Part shown: positions 1 to 7,926 of the stretch, one piece after another | Layout of the letters: every line of letters starts with the position of its first letter | How positions within the stretch are numbered: position 1 is the stretch's first letter | Assembly: GCA_902788805.1 (NCBI GenBank) | Contig: CADALO010000007.1 | Coordinates: 190,552 to 254,551 of the forward strand | DNA: 64,000 bases | Source of the DNA: an uncultured Bacteroidota bacterium | GTDB taxonomy: Bacteria > Bacteroidota > Bacteroidia > Bacteroidales > P3 | Reading direction: 5' to 3' | Notes under the pieces: generated by a model | Told to the model about the DNA's origin: nothing | What the model saw: the letters and a program-made list of their open reading frames with translations, nothing else | Database searches by the model: none | Program-made: the position numbers and the translations under genes

Positions 1-59
1 AATGTATCTATTTATTATTCAATATAAAAAGGCCAAACCTTCGTTTAGTCTTGCAACTG

Positions 60-90
60 CAAAGGTAAAAACTTTTCTTTAATCCGCAAA
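60..90 (-). promoter_or_regulatory. Bacteroides-type promoter reading leftward
   Basis: On the minus strand a TTTG box (87-90) is followed after exactly 19 bases by TACCTTTG (60-67), matching the TTTG-N19-TAnnTTTG pattern of the Bacteroidota primary sigma factor. It points out of the left edge, so the gene it serves is not in the window. No convincing gene is seen in positions 1-643; the rest of this stretch holds a dispersed repeat and the promoter of the first glycosyltransferase. Confidence 0.55.
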
Positions 91-320
91 AAAAAATAAT
101 ATTTCTTTCCTGCTTTACGATGCTTTGTTCGAGTCTGACGGCACAAAAATATTCTATTGTCACCAGAGGGCTGCTTGCATCCACACTAATGCATTCCAAT
201 CCTTTTTGCAGCCTCCAGGAGCACCCTTTTCTCCTTCTAAAATCGGTGAAAATGATAAATGGGTTAAAAGATGTTAATTTCATCAACTAAACATTTGAAT
301 ATCTGTTTTCTATAAAGGTT

Positions 321-482
321 GTCAAAAAAGTTTGACGTCCTCGAAAAAAGGTCAAAAATGGCCGTTTACAATCCCCTGATTTCCAGGTACCAAATTCTTA
401 CCAAAGTTTGCTCAAAGTTTTACCAAAGTTTAGTCAAATTTCACATCAGTAGAATTTGATAGGAATTTATCAAAAAGTCGGA
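321..482. repeat. Dispersed repeat family F, copy 1
   Basis: This 160-bp AT-rich block matches 55478-55651 over most of its length, including a nearly invariant core running from CTGATTTCCA through three spaced ACCAAAGTTT/CTCAAAGTTT units to AGTCAAATTT. The right end holds a small palindrome, TTTGATA-GGAATT-TATCAAA. It lies in a gene-free region ahead of a glycosyltransferase. There is no coding potential, no terminal inverted repeats of a transposon, and no target duplication that I can see. Confidence 0.75.
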
Positions 483-577
483 TGGAAAATAGTATGACGA
501 CTACCCATTCCAATTCTATTATGTTTTGAATGAATACCCCTTGAATTTTTCTTTTCTTCTTATACAAGAAAAATGTG

Positions 578-585
578 TATCTTTG
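578..585 (+). promoter_or_regulatory. Probable -7 box of the first glycosyltransferase
   Basis: TATCTTTG, a perfect TAnnTTTG element, lies 58 bases before the ATG at 644. The matching -33 TTTG is weak here (only a TTTC-like sequence near 553), so the promoter rests on the -7 box alone. Confidence 0.5.
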
Positions 586-643
586 CAATTCCTTTAGGCG
601 GCAAAAGCTTTTGCTGCCTGCTGACAGACAGAATGATATAGAA

Positions 644-1813
644 ATGAAGCAGCGGCGAATTATACTATCCGTAACCAACGACCTCGTCACCGACCAGCGT
701 GTGCACCGCTCGTGTACAGCACTCAGCGAGGCGGGCTATGACGTTACTCTCGTTGGTCGGCGGCTACCCGACAGCGTTCCTGTCGAGCGACCCTACAAAA
801 CCGTCCGTATGCGCCTGTTGTTCAGGAAGAAAGCTGTGTTCTATGCCGAGTACAACCTGAGACTATTCCTGCGGCTGCTCTTTTCGCCCACCGATGCTTT
901 CTATGCCAACGACACCGACTCCCTGCCGGCAAACTATCTGGCTGCCGTTCTGCGTCGCAAGCCGCTCTTTTTCGATGCCCACGAGATGTTCCCTGAGGTG
1001 CCTGAACTTGTCGGACGGCCCAGGGTGAAGCGTTTTTGGACACGTATCGAGGACCGCATTTTTCCGCGTCTCTGCCTTCCGCATAGGGCTGCCGTGACCG
1101 TATGCCAGTCGATAGCCGACATCTACCGTAAGCGTTATGGCTTGAATATGAGGGTTGTGCGCAATGTTCCGATGTCATTCCCAAAGCATAATGATGCAGC
1201 TTCGCAAATCATCGCTACGCTGCCCGAGGACAAGAGACTTCTCCTTTATCAGGGTGCCGTGAATGTTGGCCGAGGCATAGAGTGGGTTATGGCGGCAATG
1301 CCTTATCTGCCGGGGTGTCATCTGGTTATAGCCGGGGTAGGGGACACCTACCTTCAGCTGAAAGCCGAGGCTGCCAAACAAGGACTGAAGAACGTCACGT
1401 TCCTTGGCCGCGTCGAGCCAGCCACGCTCCACGGCCTAACCGCCGCTGCGTCGCTGGGGCTGTCGCTGCTTGAGAATCGTGGCCTCAACTACTATTATTC
1501 GCTACCCAACCGTATTGCCGACTTTGTGCAGTCGGAGGTGCCGGTTCTTGCCACCGATTTCCCTGAGATAAGGCGTGTCGTTGAGACTTATGGAATAGGC
1601 ACGCTTGTAGAGCCTGCTCCGTTCGACGTTGCTACACAGCATTCTACGCCTCCCGATCCGCAACGTATGGCTCAGATAATTCGCGACACGCTGGCTGAAT
1701 GGGATTCGCTGAACCCCGACGAGCACCACCACCGTTTCGCTTTGGCTGCCGCCGATTTGACTTGGGAAAACGACAAAAAAACACTTCTTTCGCAAGTTGA
1801 CACAATTTTTTAG
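644..1813 (+). CDS. Glycosyltransferase, family 4-like
   Basis: This 389-residue protein has a GT-B fold layout. The N-terminal half begins with a Rossmann strand and the phrase VTDQRVHR typical of sugar-nucleotide glycosyltransferases, and carries FFDAHEMFPEVPEL, the DxHE-type motif seen in many GT4 enzymes. The C-terminal half has the donor-binding pattern (LLYQGAVNVGRGIEW, CHLVIAGVGD, LPNRIADFV) of Glyco_transf_1 domains. It probably adds a sugar to a surface polysaccharide or glycan at the cytoplasmic face; donor and acceptor cannot be told. The reading frame is open further upstream, but I chose ATG 644 because the -7 box lies at 578 and homologous sequence starts there. It stands alone, 82 bases before the signal peptidase gene. 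Confidence 0.85.
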   Translation: MKQRRIILSVTNDLVTDQRVHRSCTALSEAGYDVTLVGRRLPDSVPVERPYKTVRMRLLFRKKAVFYAEYNLRLFLRLLFSPTDAFYANDTDSLPANYLAAVLRRKPLFFDAHEMFPEVPELVGRPRVKRFWTRIEDRIFPRLCLPHRAAVTVCQSIADIYRKRYGLNMRVVRNVPMSFPKHNDAASQIIATLPEDKRLLLYQGAVNVGRGIEWVMAAMPYLPGCHLVIAGVGDTYLQLKAEAAKQGLKNVTFLGRVEPATLHGLTAAASLGLSLLENRGLNYYYSLPNRIADFVQSEVPVLATDFPEIRRVVETYGIGTLVEPAPFDVATQHSTPPDPQRMAQIIRDTLAEWDSLNPDEHHHRFALAAADLTWENDKKTLLSQVDTIF

Positions 1814-1895
1814 CCAATTACAAGTTTTTGTCTTGTGAAACTCGAATAAATCGAATCTGTATTTTAATATCAATTAATACTTTAACAGTCATACA

Positions 1896-3704
1896 ATGCT
1901 TTATAACATTTTCGCAATCATCTATATTTTAGGCCCTTTTGTGGGATTGTATTTCATTTTCCGCAAGGTTGGCATTGCTCCGTGGAAGGCTCTGATACCT
2001 ATTTATAATCTTGTGCTTTGGATTAAGCTGTGCGGCAAGAAATGGAAGTGGTATATCTATTTCCTGATACCTGCTATCAACATCTTTACCTTCTTGATGC
2101 TTGTCGTCGAGACGGCTAAAGTCTTTGAGCGTCACAGCTTTTGGGAGCAGACACTTGCCGTGCTTTTCCCGTTTGCCTATATGCCTTATTTGGGCTTGAG
2201 CAAGCTTGAATATGTCGACCCCGCAAGTCACGAGGAGATTAAGTACTCGTCGCTGCGCGAATGGCTTGACGCTCTGGTTTTTGCGTTGATTGCCGCCGTC
2301 ATCATACGTGGCTATTGTATGGAGTTCTATAAGATTCCTTCGTCGTCGATGGAGAAGTCGCTCTTGGTGGGCGACTACCTGATGGTCAGCAAGATGTCGT
2401 ACGGTGCACGCACAGCGATGACACCGTTGTCGTTCCCATTGGTGCACAATGTGCTGCCATTGTCCAACGGTCAGCGCGAGTCGTATCTGAAGTGGATACG
2501 TATGCCATATCACCGTTTCCCAGGGATACGCCCGATGGAGCGTTTCGATGCCGTTGTGTTCAACTTCCCTGACGGCGACACGGTTTGCACGGCCTTCCAG
2601 AGCAACCGCTCGTACCACGACCTTGTGCGCGAGTATGGACGTGAGACGGTGCTGTCCAACCCAGGCGTTTTCGGACGTATTGTCGTCCGTCCTGCCGACA
2701 AGCGCGAGAACTTTATCAAACGCTGCATCGGTTTGCCTGGCGAGACCTTGAAGATTGAAAACCAGCAAGTACTGATAAACGGCAAGCCTGTTGAGAACCC
2801 TGCCGAACTTGAGTTTACGTATGCTGTCCGTATGGCCGAGTCTTTTGACGACTATGCAGCATCGATGATGCAAATCGGCGCCTATGGCGGCGACATCGTG
2901 AAAGGCAAGATACAGAAGGACCAGCACCTGTTTGCCAAGGCCGGCATATCGCTTGAAGACTGCGAGAGTTCGATTGGATACTACCAGTATCTGTTCCTCA
3001 ACGAGGAGCAGCTGCAGCTGACATTCAAGTACAGCGAGTTCATTACCGTTGAGCCTATGGCGTATACGCACGGCGACAGTTGCCGTCTGGTGCGTTTCAC
3101 GCCGCGCTACAAGCTTATAGGCGGCAACGATATGGCCATCGGAAACGCCTTTGTACAGATGACGCAGGAACTGATGGCTCACGGCTTGACGCAGCAAGAC
3201 ATAGATATGATGGGCCAGATCTACACCCTGCCGCTGACGGCGTCGATGTACTACAAACTTGTTAATGACCAGATGATTGCCGAGGTTATGCCTCTTTCGG
3301 CTCTGGCTGGCTACTCAGAGGGCTACCTTTTCCCGCGCAGCAACGGCTACAACTGGTCGGTGGACAATTTCGGTCCAGTCACCATTCCGGCCAAAGGCAC
3401 GACGGTGGAGCTTACACTGGAGAACCTGCCGCTTTACAAACGTGTCATAGAGGTGTTTGAAGGCAATAAACTTGAGGTCGACGGCAACCAGATACTCATC
3501 AACGGCCAGCCGGCGACCAAATATACTTTCAAGATGGATTACTACTGGATGATGGGCGATAACCGTCACAACAGCGCCGACAGCCGCTACTGGGGCTTTG
3601 TCCCTGAGGACCACATTGTCGGCCGTGCCTCGATGATAGTCTTCTCGAAAGACAAGGACAGCAAGGCCATTCGCTGGAACCGCATTTTCCGCACCAAACT
3701 ATAG
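1896..3704 (+). CDS. lepB: Signal peptidase I with large insertion
   Basis: This membrane serine-lysine protease removes signal peptides from exported proteins. Residues 1-105 hold three or four membrane segments with a DUF5684-like motif (KALIPIYNLVLWIKLCG). Another segment at about 124-140 leads into the S26 catalytic domain: PSSSMEKSL with catalytic Ser151, and NFIKRCIGLPGE with the general base Lys275. The terminal box GDNRHNSADSRYWG lies near residue 565. At 602 residues it is almost twice as long as E. coli LepB (324). The extra length is an insertion of about 200 residues between the Lys box and the GDNR box plus the N-terminal membrane domain. A bidirectional hairpin follows the gene. 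The S26 assignment is firm; the role of the insertion is unknown. Confidence 0.93.
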   Translation: MLYNIFAIIYILGPFVGLYFIFRKVGIAPWKALIPIYNLVLWIKLCGKKWKWYIYFLIPAINIFTFLMLVVETAKVFERHSFWEQTLAVLFPFAYMPYLGLSKLEYVDPASHEEIKYSSLREWLDALVFALIAAVIIRGYCMEFYKIPSSSMEKSLLVGDYLMVSKMSYGARTAMTPLSFPLVHNVLPLSNGQRESYLKWIRMPYHRFPGIRPMERFDAVVFNFPDGDTVCTAFQSNRSYHDLVREYGRETVLSNPGVFGRIVVRPADKRENFIKRCIGLPGETLKIENQQVLINGKPVENPAELEFTYAVRMAESFDDYAASMMQIGAYGGDIVKGKIQKDQHLFAKAGISLEDCESSIGYYQYLFLNEEQLQLTFKYSEFITVEPMAYTHGDSCRLVRFTPRYKLIGGNDMAIGNAFVQMTQELMAHGLTQQDIDMMGQIYTLPLTASMYYKLVNDQMIAEVMPLSALAGYSEGYLFPRSNGYNWSVDNFGPVTIPAKGTTVELTLENLPLYKRVIEVFEGNKLEVDGNQILINGQPATKYTFKMDYYWMMGDNRHNSADSRYWGFVPEDHIVGRASMIVFSKDKDSKAIRWNRIFRTKL

Positions 3705-3727
3705 TCAGGTTTAATAACAATTACAAA

Positions 3728-3762
3728 TAAAAGGAGGCCTTGATGCAAGACCTCCTTTTTTG
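3728..3762. terminator. Bidirectional terminator between lepB and the zinc-ribbon gene
   Basis: An AAAAGGAGG arm and its complement CCTCCTTTT enclose a short loop, with runs of A before and T after the stem. The position between two convergent genes fits a terminator used from both sides. Confidence 0.8.
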
Positions 3763-3784
3763 TTGTGTGATGTTTGAAAGGACG

Positions 3785-4216
3785 CTATTTGATTCCTATT
3801 GCGCCCAATGTGATGCTGCCATTGGTGATGAAAATATATGCAGCGGCAGCAAGTGCGGCAAGCAATAGCAGGAGGACTATCCACAGCCACAGGCGTCGGC
3901 GCCGTGGAGGGTAGGTGGTCTCAATCTGGTTGGGGTCGCACTCTGGGTTGAATTCTTCGGCAGCGATATTCGAATTGGCCGTTGTGATGGCGGCAATAGA
4001 CTCAGAACGGCTGTTGACCGGAGGATTGGCAGTAACAGGTTGGGTATCAACAGTCACTGCGGCGTGGCTTTCCGTTTCCTGCACTTGCTCGTCCTTTGTT
4101 TCGAGATCCATACCCCCCGTCTCGTGCGAGGGGAGAAAGGCGTGTCCGCAGTAGGGGCACGCCTTTTCGTTGTCGTAGAACGGGCGACCACAATGGCCGC
4201 AGGTCAGAAGTCTCAT
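3785..4216 (-). CDS. Zinc-ribbon protein with C-terminal membrane anchor
   Basis: The protein of 143 residues opens with a rubredoxin-like zinc ribbon, CGHCGRPF followed by CPYCGHAF (Cys 6, 9, 20 and 23). A polar linker rich in Glu, Thr and Asn follows, then a basic patch (PPRRRRLW) and one transmembrane helix at about 112-134. Such zinc_ribbon_2 proteins are common in Bacteroidota and of unknown function. The start codon overlaps the stop of the upstream peptidase gene by one base (TAATG), so it is probably translationally coupled to it. Confidence 0.8.
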   Translation of the reverse strand: MRLLTCGHCGRPFYDNEKACPYCGHAFLPSHETGGMDLETKDEQVQETESHAAVTVDTQPVTANPPVNSRSESIAAITTANSNIAAEEFNPECDPNQIETTYPPRRRRLWLWIVLLLLLAALAAAAYIFITNGSITLGAIGIK

Positions 4217-6330
4217 TATTTCTTAAGATAAGTGTCGAACCAGTCGATGAAGTTGCGATGCCAGAGCAGGCTGTTCTGCGGCTTCAGCACCCAGTGGGTT
4301 TCATCGGGGAAATAGAGGTAGCGGCTGGGGATGCGACGCAGCTGGGCGGCGTTGTAGGCAGCCATACCCTGCGAAGCCACGATGCGGAAGTCGAATTCAG
4401 AGTGGATGACGCAGATGGGGCTGTTCCACTCACCCACGAAGAGGTGCGGCGAGTTGGCGAAGCCTTTCTTGATCTTGGGGTTGCTGTCGCGCTCCCAGTA
4501 GGGGCCGCCAATCTCCCAGTTCTCGAACCACATCTCCTCGGTCTCGAGGTACTGCTGCTCGAAGTTGAACATACCGTTGTGTGCGAGGAAGACCTTGAAG
4601 CGACGGCCTTCGTTGTAACCCTTTACGTCGTGGTTGTGGCCGGCAAGCCAGTAGACGCTGTAGCCGCCGAACGAGGCGCCGCAGGCACCGATGCGCTCGC
4701 GGTCAATCTGCTTGATGTTGTCGGCAGCCCAGTCGGTAGCGGCCATATAGTCCTGCATACAGAGTCCGCCGTAGTCACCGCTGATTTCCTCAAGCCATTC
4801 CATACCGAAACCGGGAACACCGCGACGGTTGGGAGCGATGATGAAGTAGCCGGCGCCGCTCATAACCTCGAAGTTCCAGCGAGTGCTCCAGAACTGGCTT
4901 ACGATGCTTTGGGGGCCGCCTTCGCAGAAGAGAAGGGCAGGGTAGGTCTTGGTGCTGTCGTAGTCGTAGGGATAGATGAGCCAGGTGAGCATATCCTTGC
5001 CGTCGACAGTCTTGATCCAGTGGGGCTCGACCTTGCCCATACGCACCTGGTTGAGGGTCTCGTCGTTGAAGGTAGAGACCTTCTTGCCCTCAGCCTTGTC
5101 GTCGTTGAGGTTGTAGGTGTAGAGGGTTGCAGGATACCGCATCGAAACCTGTGAGGCGACGATGGTGTTGCCGTTGAGCTGGAAGCTGTTTACGTCGTGC
5201 TGGCCAGCTGTAATCTGGCGGATGGCTTTGGTGTCGCGGTTGAAGGCAAAGACCTCAAGGGTGCCTTGATACATAATAACGGCCAGGAGCTCCTTGTCGT
5301 CGTCGGTCCAAGAAATGCCGCTCACGCCATAGTCGAACTCTGCAGTGAGGTCGGTCTTCTCGCCGGTGGCGAGGTCCATAACCATCAGACGCTGCTTGTC
5401 GGCTTCGTAGCCGTCGCGCTCCATACTTTCCCAAGCGATATATTTGCCATCGTGCGAGAAGACGGGATTCTGGTCGTAACCCTTGATTTCCTCGCAGATG
5501 TTGCGGCTCTCGCCGGTGGCGATGTCGTAGAGGTAGATGTCGCTGTTGGTCGACACGGCATAGTCGTAGCCGGTCTTCTTGCGGCAGGTGTAGGCAATGG
5601 TCTTGCTGTCGGGGCTGTAGTTGTACTGCTCCGTGCCGCCCCACGGACGCATCGGCGACTCGTAGGGCTCGCCGTTGAGGATATCCTTGGCGTTGTCCAT
5701 ATCGGCCTTGCCGTTGGTGAGGGTGACGTAGTAGATATGGGGAATCTCGTCTACCCAGTTGTCCCAGTGGCGATACATCAGGTCCTCGTTGATGCGGCCG
5801 GTGGTCTTGTCGAGACCTTCGTAGAGCTTATTGATGTGGTCGGGACGCTCGACGGGAATTGTCGAGATGTAGACCATCGATTTGCCGTCGGGAGCCAGCT
5901 TGAAGCCTTCAAAGCCACGCTCGCACTCGGCAACGACACTCTCCTTCTTCGAATCGATATTCATCGAAAGAATCTGGCTGCCACGGCAATACATAACGGT
6001 GCTTTCGTCCATCCACACAGGGCTGAACTCGCTCTGGGCGGTGGTGGTCAGACGCTGGGCTTCGCCGCCCTCGACGGGCATCACGTACAGCTCGGCGTTG
6101 TTCTTGTTCTGCTCCATATCGGTGTAGCGCACCGTGTAGAGCACCTGTTTGCCGTCGGGACTGACGGCATACTCGCTCATCACGCCGAGGCTCCACATCA
6201 CCTCGGGTGTGAAACGGCCGTCCTCGACCTTGACCTGTGGTTTCTCAACGACAAACTCGTCGTTGGCTTTCTGCTTCGAGCAGGCACATACGAGTGCCAG
6301 CGAAGCAACGGTTAGTAGTATTTTTTTCAT
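4216..6330 (-). CDS. S9 family serine peptidase, DPP5-like lipoprotein
   Basis: This 704-residue exported peptidase probably cleaves dipeptides or acylated residues from peptide N-termini for amino-acid fermentation. The N-terminus has a lipoprotein signal (LALVCAC), so it is likely anchored to a membrane facing the periplasm. Residues ~40-430 form a TolB-like beta-propeller with repeats such as SPDGKQVLY and SHDGKYIAW. The C-terminal alpha/beta-hydrolase carries the triad: Ser in GASFGGYS (near residue 553), Asp in HSEFDFRI (~645) and His in DETHWVL (~680). I chose the Met at 6330 because the lipobox follows it; the open frame runs upstream into tgt without a signal peptide. It lies 17 bases after tgt and is probably cotranscribed with it. 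Confidence 0.88.
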   Translation of the reverse strand: MKKILLTVASLALVCACSKQKANDEFVVEKPQVKVEDGRFTPEVMWSLGVMSEYAVSPDGKQVLYTVRYTDMEQNKNNAELYVMPVEGGEAQRLTTTAQSEFSPVWMDESTVMYCRGSQILSMNIDSKKESVVAECERGFEGFKLAPDGKSMVYISTIPVERPDHINKLYEGLDKTTGRINEDLMYRHWDNWVDEIPHIYYVTLTNGKADMDNAKDILNGEPYESPMRPWGGTEQYNYSPDSKTIAYTCRKKTGYDYAVSTNSDIYLYDIATGESRNICEEIKGYDQNPVFSHDGKYIAWESMERDGYEADKQRLMVMDLATGEKTDLTAEFDYGVSGISWTDDDKELLAVIMYQGTLEVFAFNRDTKAIRQITAGQHDVNSFQLNGNTIVASQVSMRYPATLYTYNLNDDKAEGKKVSTFNDETLNQVRMGKVEPHWIKTVDGKDMLTWLIYPYDYDSTKTYPALLFCEGGPQSIVSQFWSTRWNFEVMSGAGYFIIAPNRRGVPGFGMEWLEEISGDYGGLCMQDYMAATDWAADNIKQIDRERIGACGASFGGYSVYWLAGHNHDVKGYNEGRRFKVFLAHNGMFNFEQQYLETEEMWFENWEIGGPYWERDSNPKIKKGFANSPHLFVGEWNSPICVIHSEFDFRIVASQGMAAYNAAQLRRIPSRYLYFPDETHWVLKPQNSLLWHRNFIDWFDTYLKK

Positions 6331-6347
6331 CTTAATATTAATTGGTT

Positions 6348-7511
6348 TTAAATTCTTCTCATAAGTTTCTGAACCATAGCGGACTTCCATTGGCTGAAGT
6401 CGCCGTCGACGATGTGCTGGCGTGCGGCGCGCACCAGCGAGAGGTAGAACGTCAGGTTGTGGATAGAAGCTATCTGCAGGCCAAGCAGTTCCTCGGCCTT
6501 GATGAGGTGGTGCAGGTAGGCATAGGTATAGACGCGGTCGGCCTCGGCAGGCGACTCGGGGTCGATGGGCTCGAAGCAGGTTTCCCATTTCTTGTTCTTG
6601 ATGTTGACCGTGCCCTCCCACGTGAACAACATTCCGTTGCGTCCGTTGCGGGTCGGCATCACGCAGTCGAACATATCCACACCGCGCTCTATTGCCTCGA
6701 GCAGGTTGGCCGGCGTGCCTACGCCCATCAGGTAGCGCGGACGGTCGGCTGGCAGGATGGCGTTGACCACCTCAATCATCTGATACATCACCTCGGTTGG
6801 TTCGCCCACGGCCAGGCCTCCGATGGCATAGCCCACGGCATCCTTCGATGCCGCGTGCTCGGCGCTGATGCGTCGCAGGTCGGGGTATTTGCAGCCCTGC
6901 ACGATGGGGAACAGCGCCTGCTGGTGGCCGTAGAGCGGCTCGGTTTCGCGGAATCGCTGCACGCAGCGGTCCATCCAGCGGTGCGTCAGCTCCATCGACT
7001 TCTTGGCATAGGGGTAAGGCGACTCGCCCGGCGGACACTCGTCGAAGGCCATCATAATGTCGCTGCCTATAAGCCGCTGTATGTCAATGACGTTTTCCGG
7101 CGTAAACTTGTGCCTCGAGCCGTCGATGTGCGACTTGAAGGTGCATCCCTCCTCGGTGATCTTGCGGTTGTCGGCCAGCGAAAAGACCTGAAATCCACCG
7201 CTGTCGGTCAGTATTGGCCGCTCCCATCCGATGAAGCGGTGCAGCCCTCCGGCGGCGTGCAGCAGGTCGGTGCCCGGTCTCAGGTAGAGGTGGTAGGTGT
7301 TGCCCAGTATTATCTTGGCGTCGATATCGTTGCGCAACTCGCTCTGATGCACAGCCTTGACGCTGCCCACAGTCCCAACGGGCATAAAGATAGGGGTAGG
7401 AATGTCGCCGTGCGCCGTGCGGAGTACGCCGGCACGGGCATTGGTCAGCTTGTCGGTAGCCGCAAGTTGGAAACCGAAGTCGGAGAGTGTCAGAGTGTCA
7501 GACTGATACAT
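6348..7511 (-). CDS. tgt: Queuine/preQ1 tRNA-guanine transglycosylase
   Basis: The enzyme exchanges guanine 34 of GUN-anticodon tRNAs for the queuosine precursor. At 387 residues it has the usual length. Diagnostic motifs are GNTYHLYLRPG, LTDSGGFQVFSL, YLMGVGTP and the nucleophile region FDCVMPTRNGRNG. The usual zinc site CxCxxC before YLHHL is missing: the sequence there is PIDPESPAEADRVYTYAYLHHL-like with no cysteine. I recall the same loss in other Bacteroidota Tgt proteins but could not check. The start was set at ATG 7511, where family similarity begins; the frame is open further upstream across a palindromic repeat. It heads a minus-strand run with the DPP5-like peptidase and zinc-ribbon genes. 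Confidence 0.93.
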   Translation of the reverse strand: MYQSDTLTLSDFGFQLAATDKLTNARAGVLRTAHGDIPTPIFMPVGTVGSVKAVHQSELRNDIDAKIILGNTYHLYLRPGTDLLHAAGGLHRFIGWERPILTDSGGFQVFSLADNRKITEEGCTFKSHIDGSRHKFTPENVIDIQRLIGSDIMMAFDECPPGESPYPYAKKSMELTHRWMDRCVQRFRETEPLYGHQQALFPIVQGCKYPDLRRISAEHAASKDAVGYAIGGLAVGEPTEVMYQMIEVVNAILPADRPRYLMGVGTPANLLEAIERGVDMFDCVMPTRNGRNGMLFTWEGTVNIKNKKWETCFEPIDPESPAEADRVYTYAYLHHLIKAEELLGLQIASIHNLTFYLSLVRAARQHIVDGDFSQWKSAMVQKLMRRI

Positions 7512-7616
7512 CAGTATTTGTTGTTTGTTGATATCTGTTTGGCCTAAAAATAATTTACTATAACGTGCGCAATATAGAAAATAGTATATAGGTCTGCATT
7601 TTTTTGTAAAAAAGGA

Positions 7617-7747
7617 GGGACCAACACTGGTCGTTGTACAATATATGTACAATAGTTGTACAATACTTGTACAATTGGTAAACGTACAAATATTGTACAA
7701 GTATTGTACATATATTTGGTTGGAAATGAAGCGGTTACAAAATGGGA
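7617..7747. repeat. 11-bp-periodic palindromic array A (TTGTACAATA units)
   Basis: Arms at 7641-7672 and 7684-7715 pair with two mismatches around an 11-base loop. Each arm is built of head-to-tail 11-bp units of the form nTTGTACAATA, with an additional unit on the left at 7633. The flanks GGGACCAAC on the left and TGGAAATGAAGCGGTTA on the right recur, in inverted orientation, around array B at 31692-31805. It sits between the divergent tgt and GT2 genes. The 415-base gap 7512-7926 holds only this array and the downstream -7 box. Confidence 0.85.
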
Positions 7748-7897
7748 TTTTCAGGTTTATTTTGGATTGTGTTTCTGCGGTTGTGTTTTGCCGGCTTTGG
7801 CGGCGGGGCGATGTGTCGGCAAAAGGCAATGGTGGGGTTGTTGATAAATTGTTTTTAAAATTCGGTTCGGGGCAGCGGATATGTGGCGGAATATGGC

Positions 7898-7905
7898 TAT
7901 TTTTG
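7898..7905 (+). promoter_or_regulatory. Probable -7 box of the GT2 gene
   Basis: TATTTTTG matches TAnnTTTG and lies 22 bases before ATG 7927. There is no good -33 TTTG at the expected distance. Confidence 0.4.
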
Positions 7906-7926
7906 TACTTTCAAAAACGTAGAGAA

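Noticed and set aside
8..286. 92-codon minus-strand frame at the left edge
   Set aside because: AT-rich, no family-like pattern, and it spans a perfect promoter-like sequence reading leftward.
1929..3197. 422-codon open frame antisense to lepB
   Set aside because: Histidine- and arginine-rich shadow of a gene with clear S26 motifs.
4096..6315. Long open frames on the plus strand opposite the DPP5-like peptidase (about 350 and 370 codons)
   Set aside because: They are antisense to a gene with complete catalytic motifs, have low-complexity Val/Ala/Gly composition and no family signature; GC-rich third positions create such shadows.
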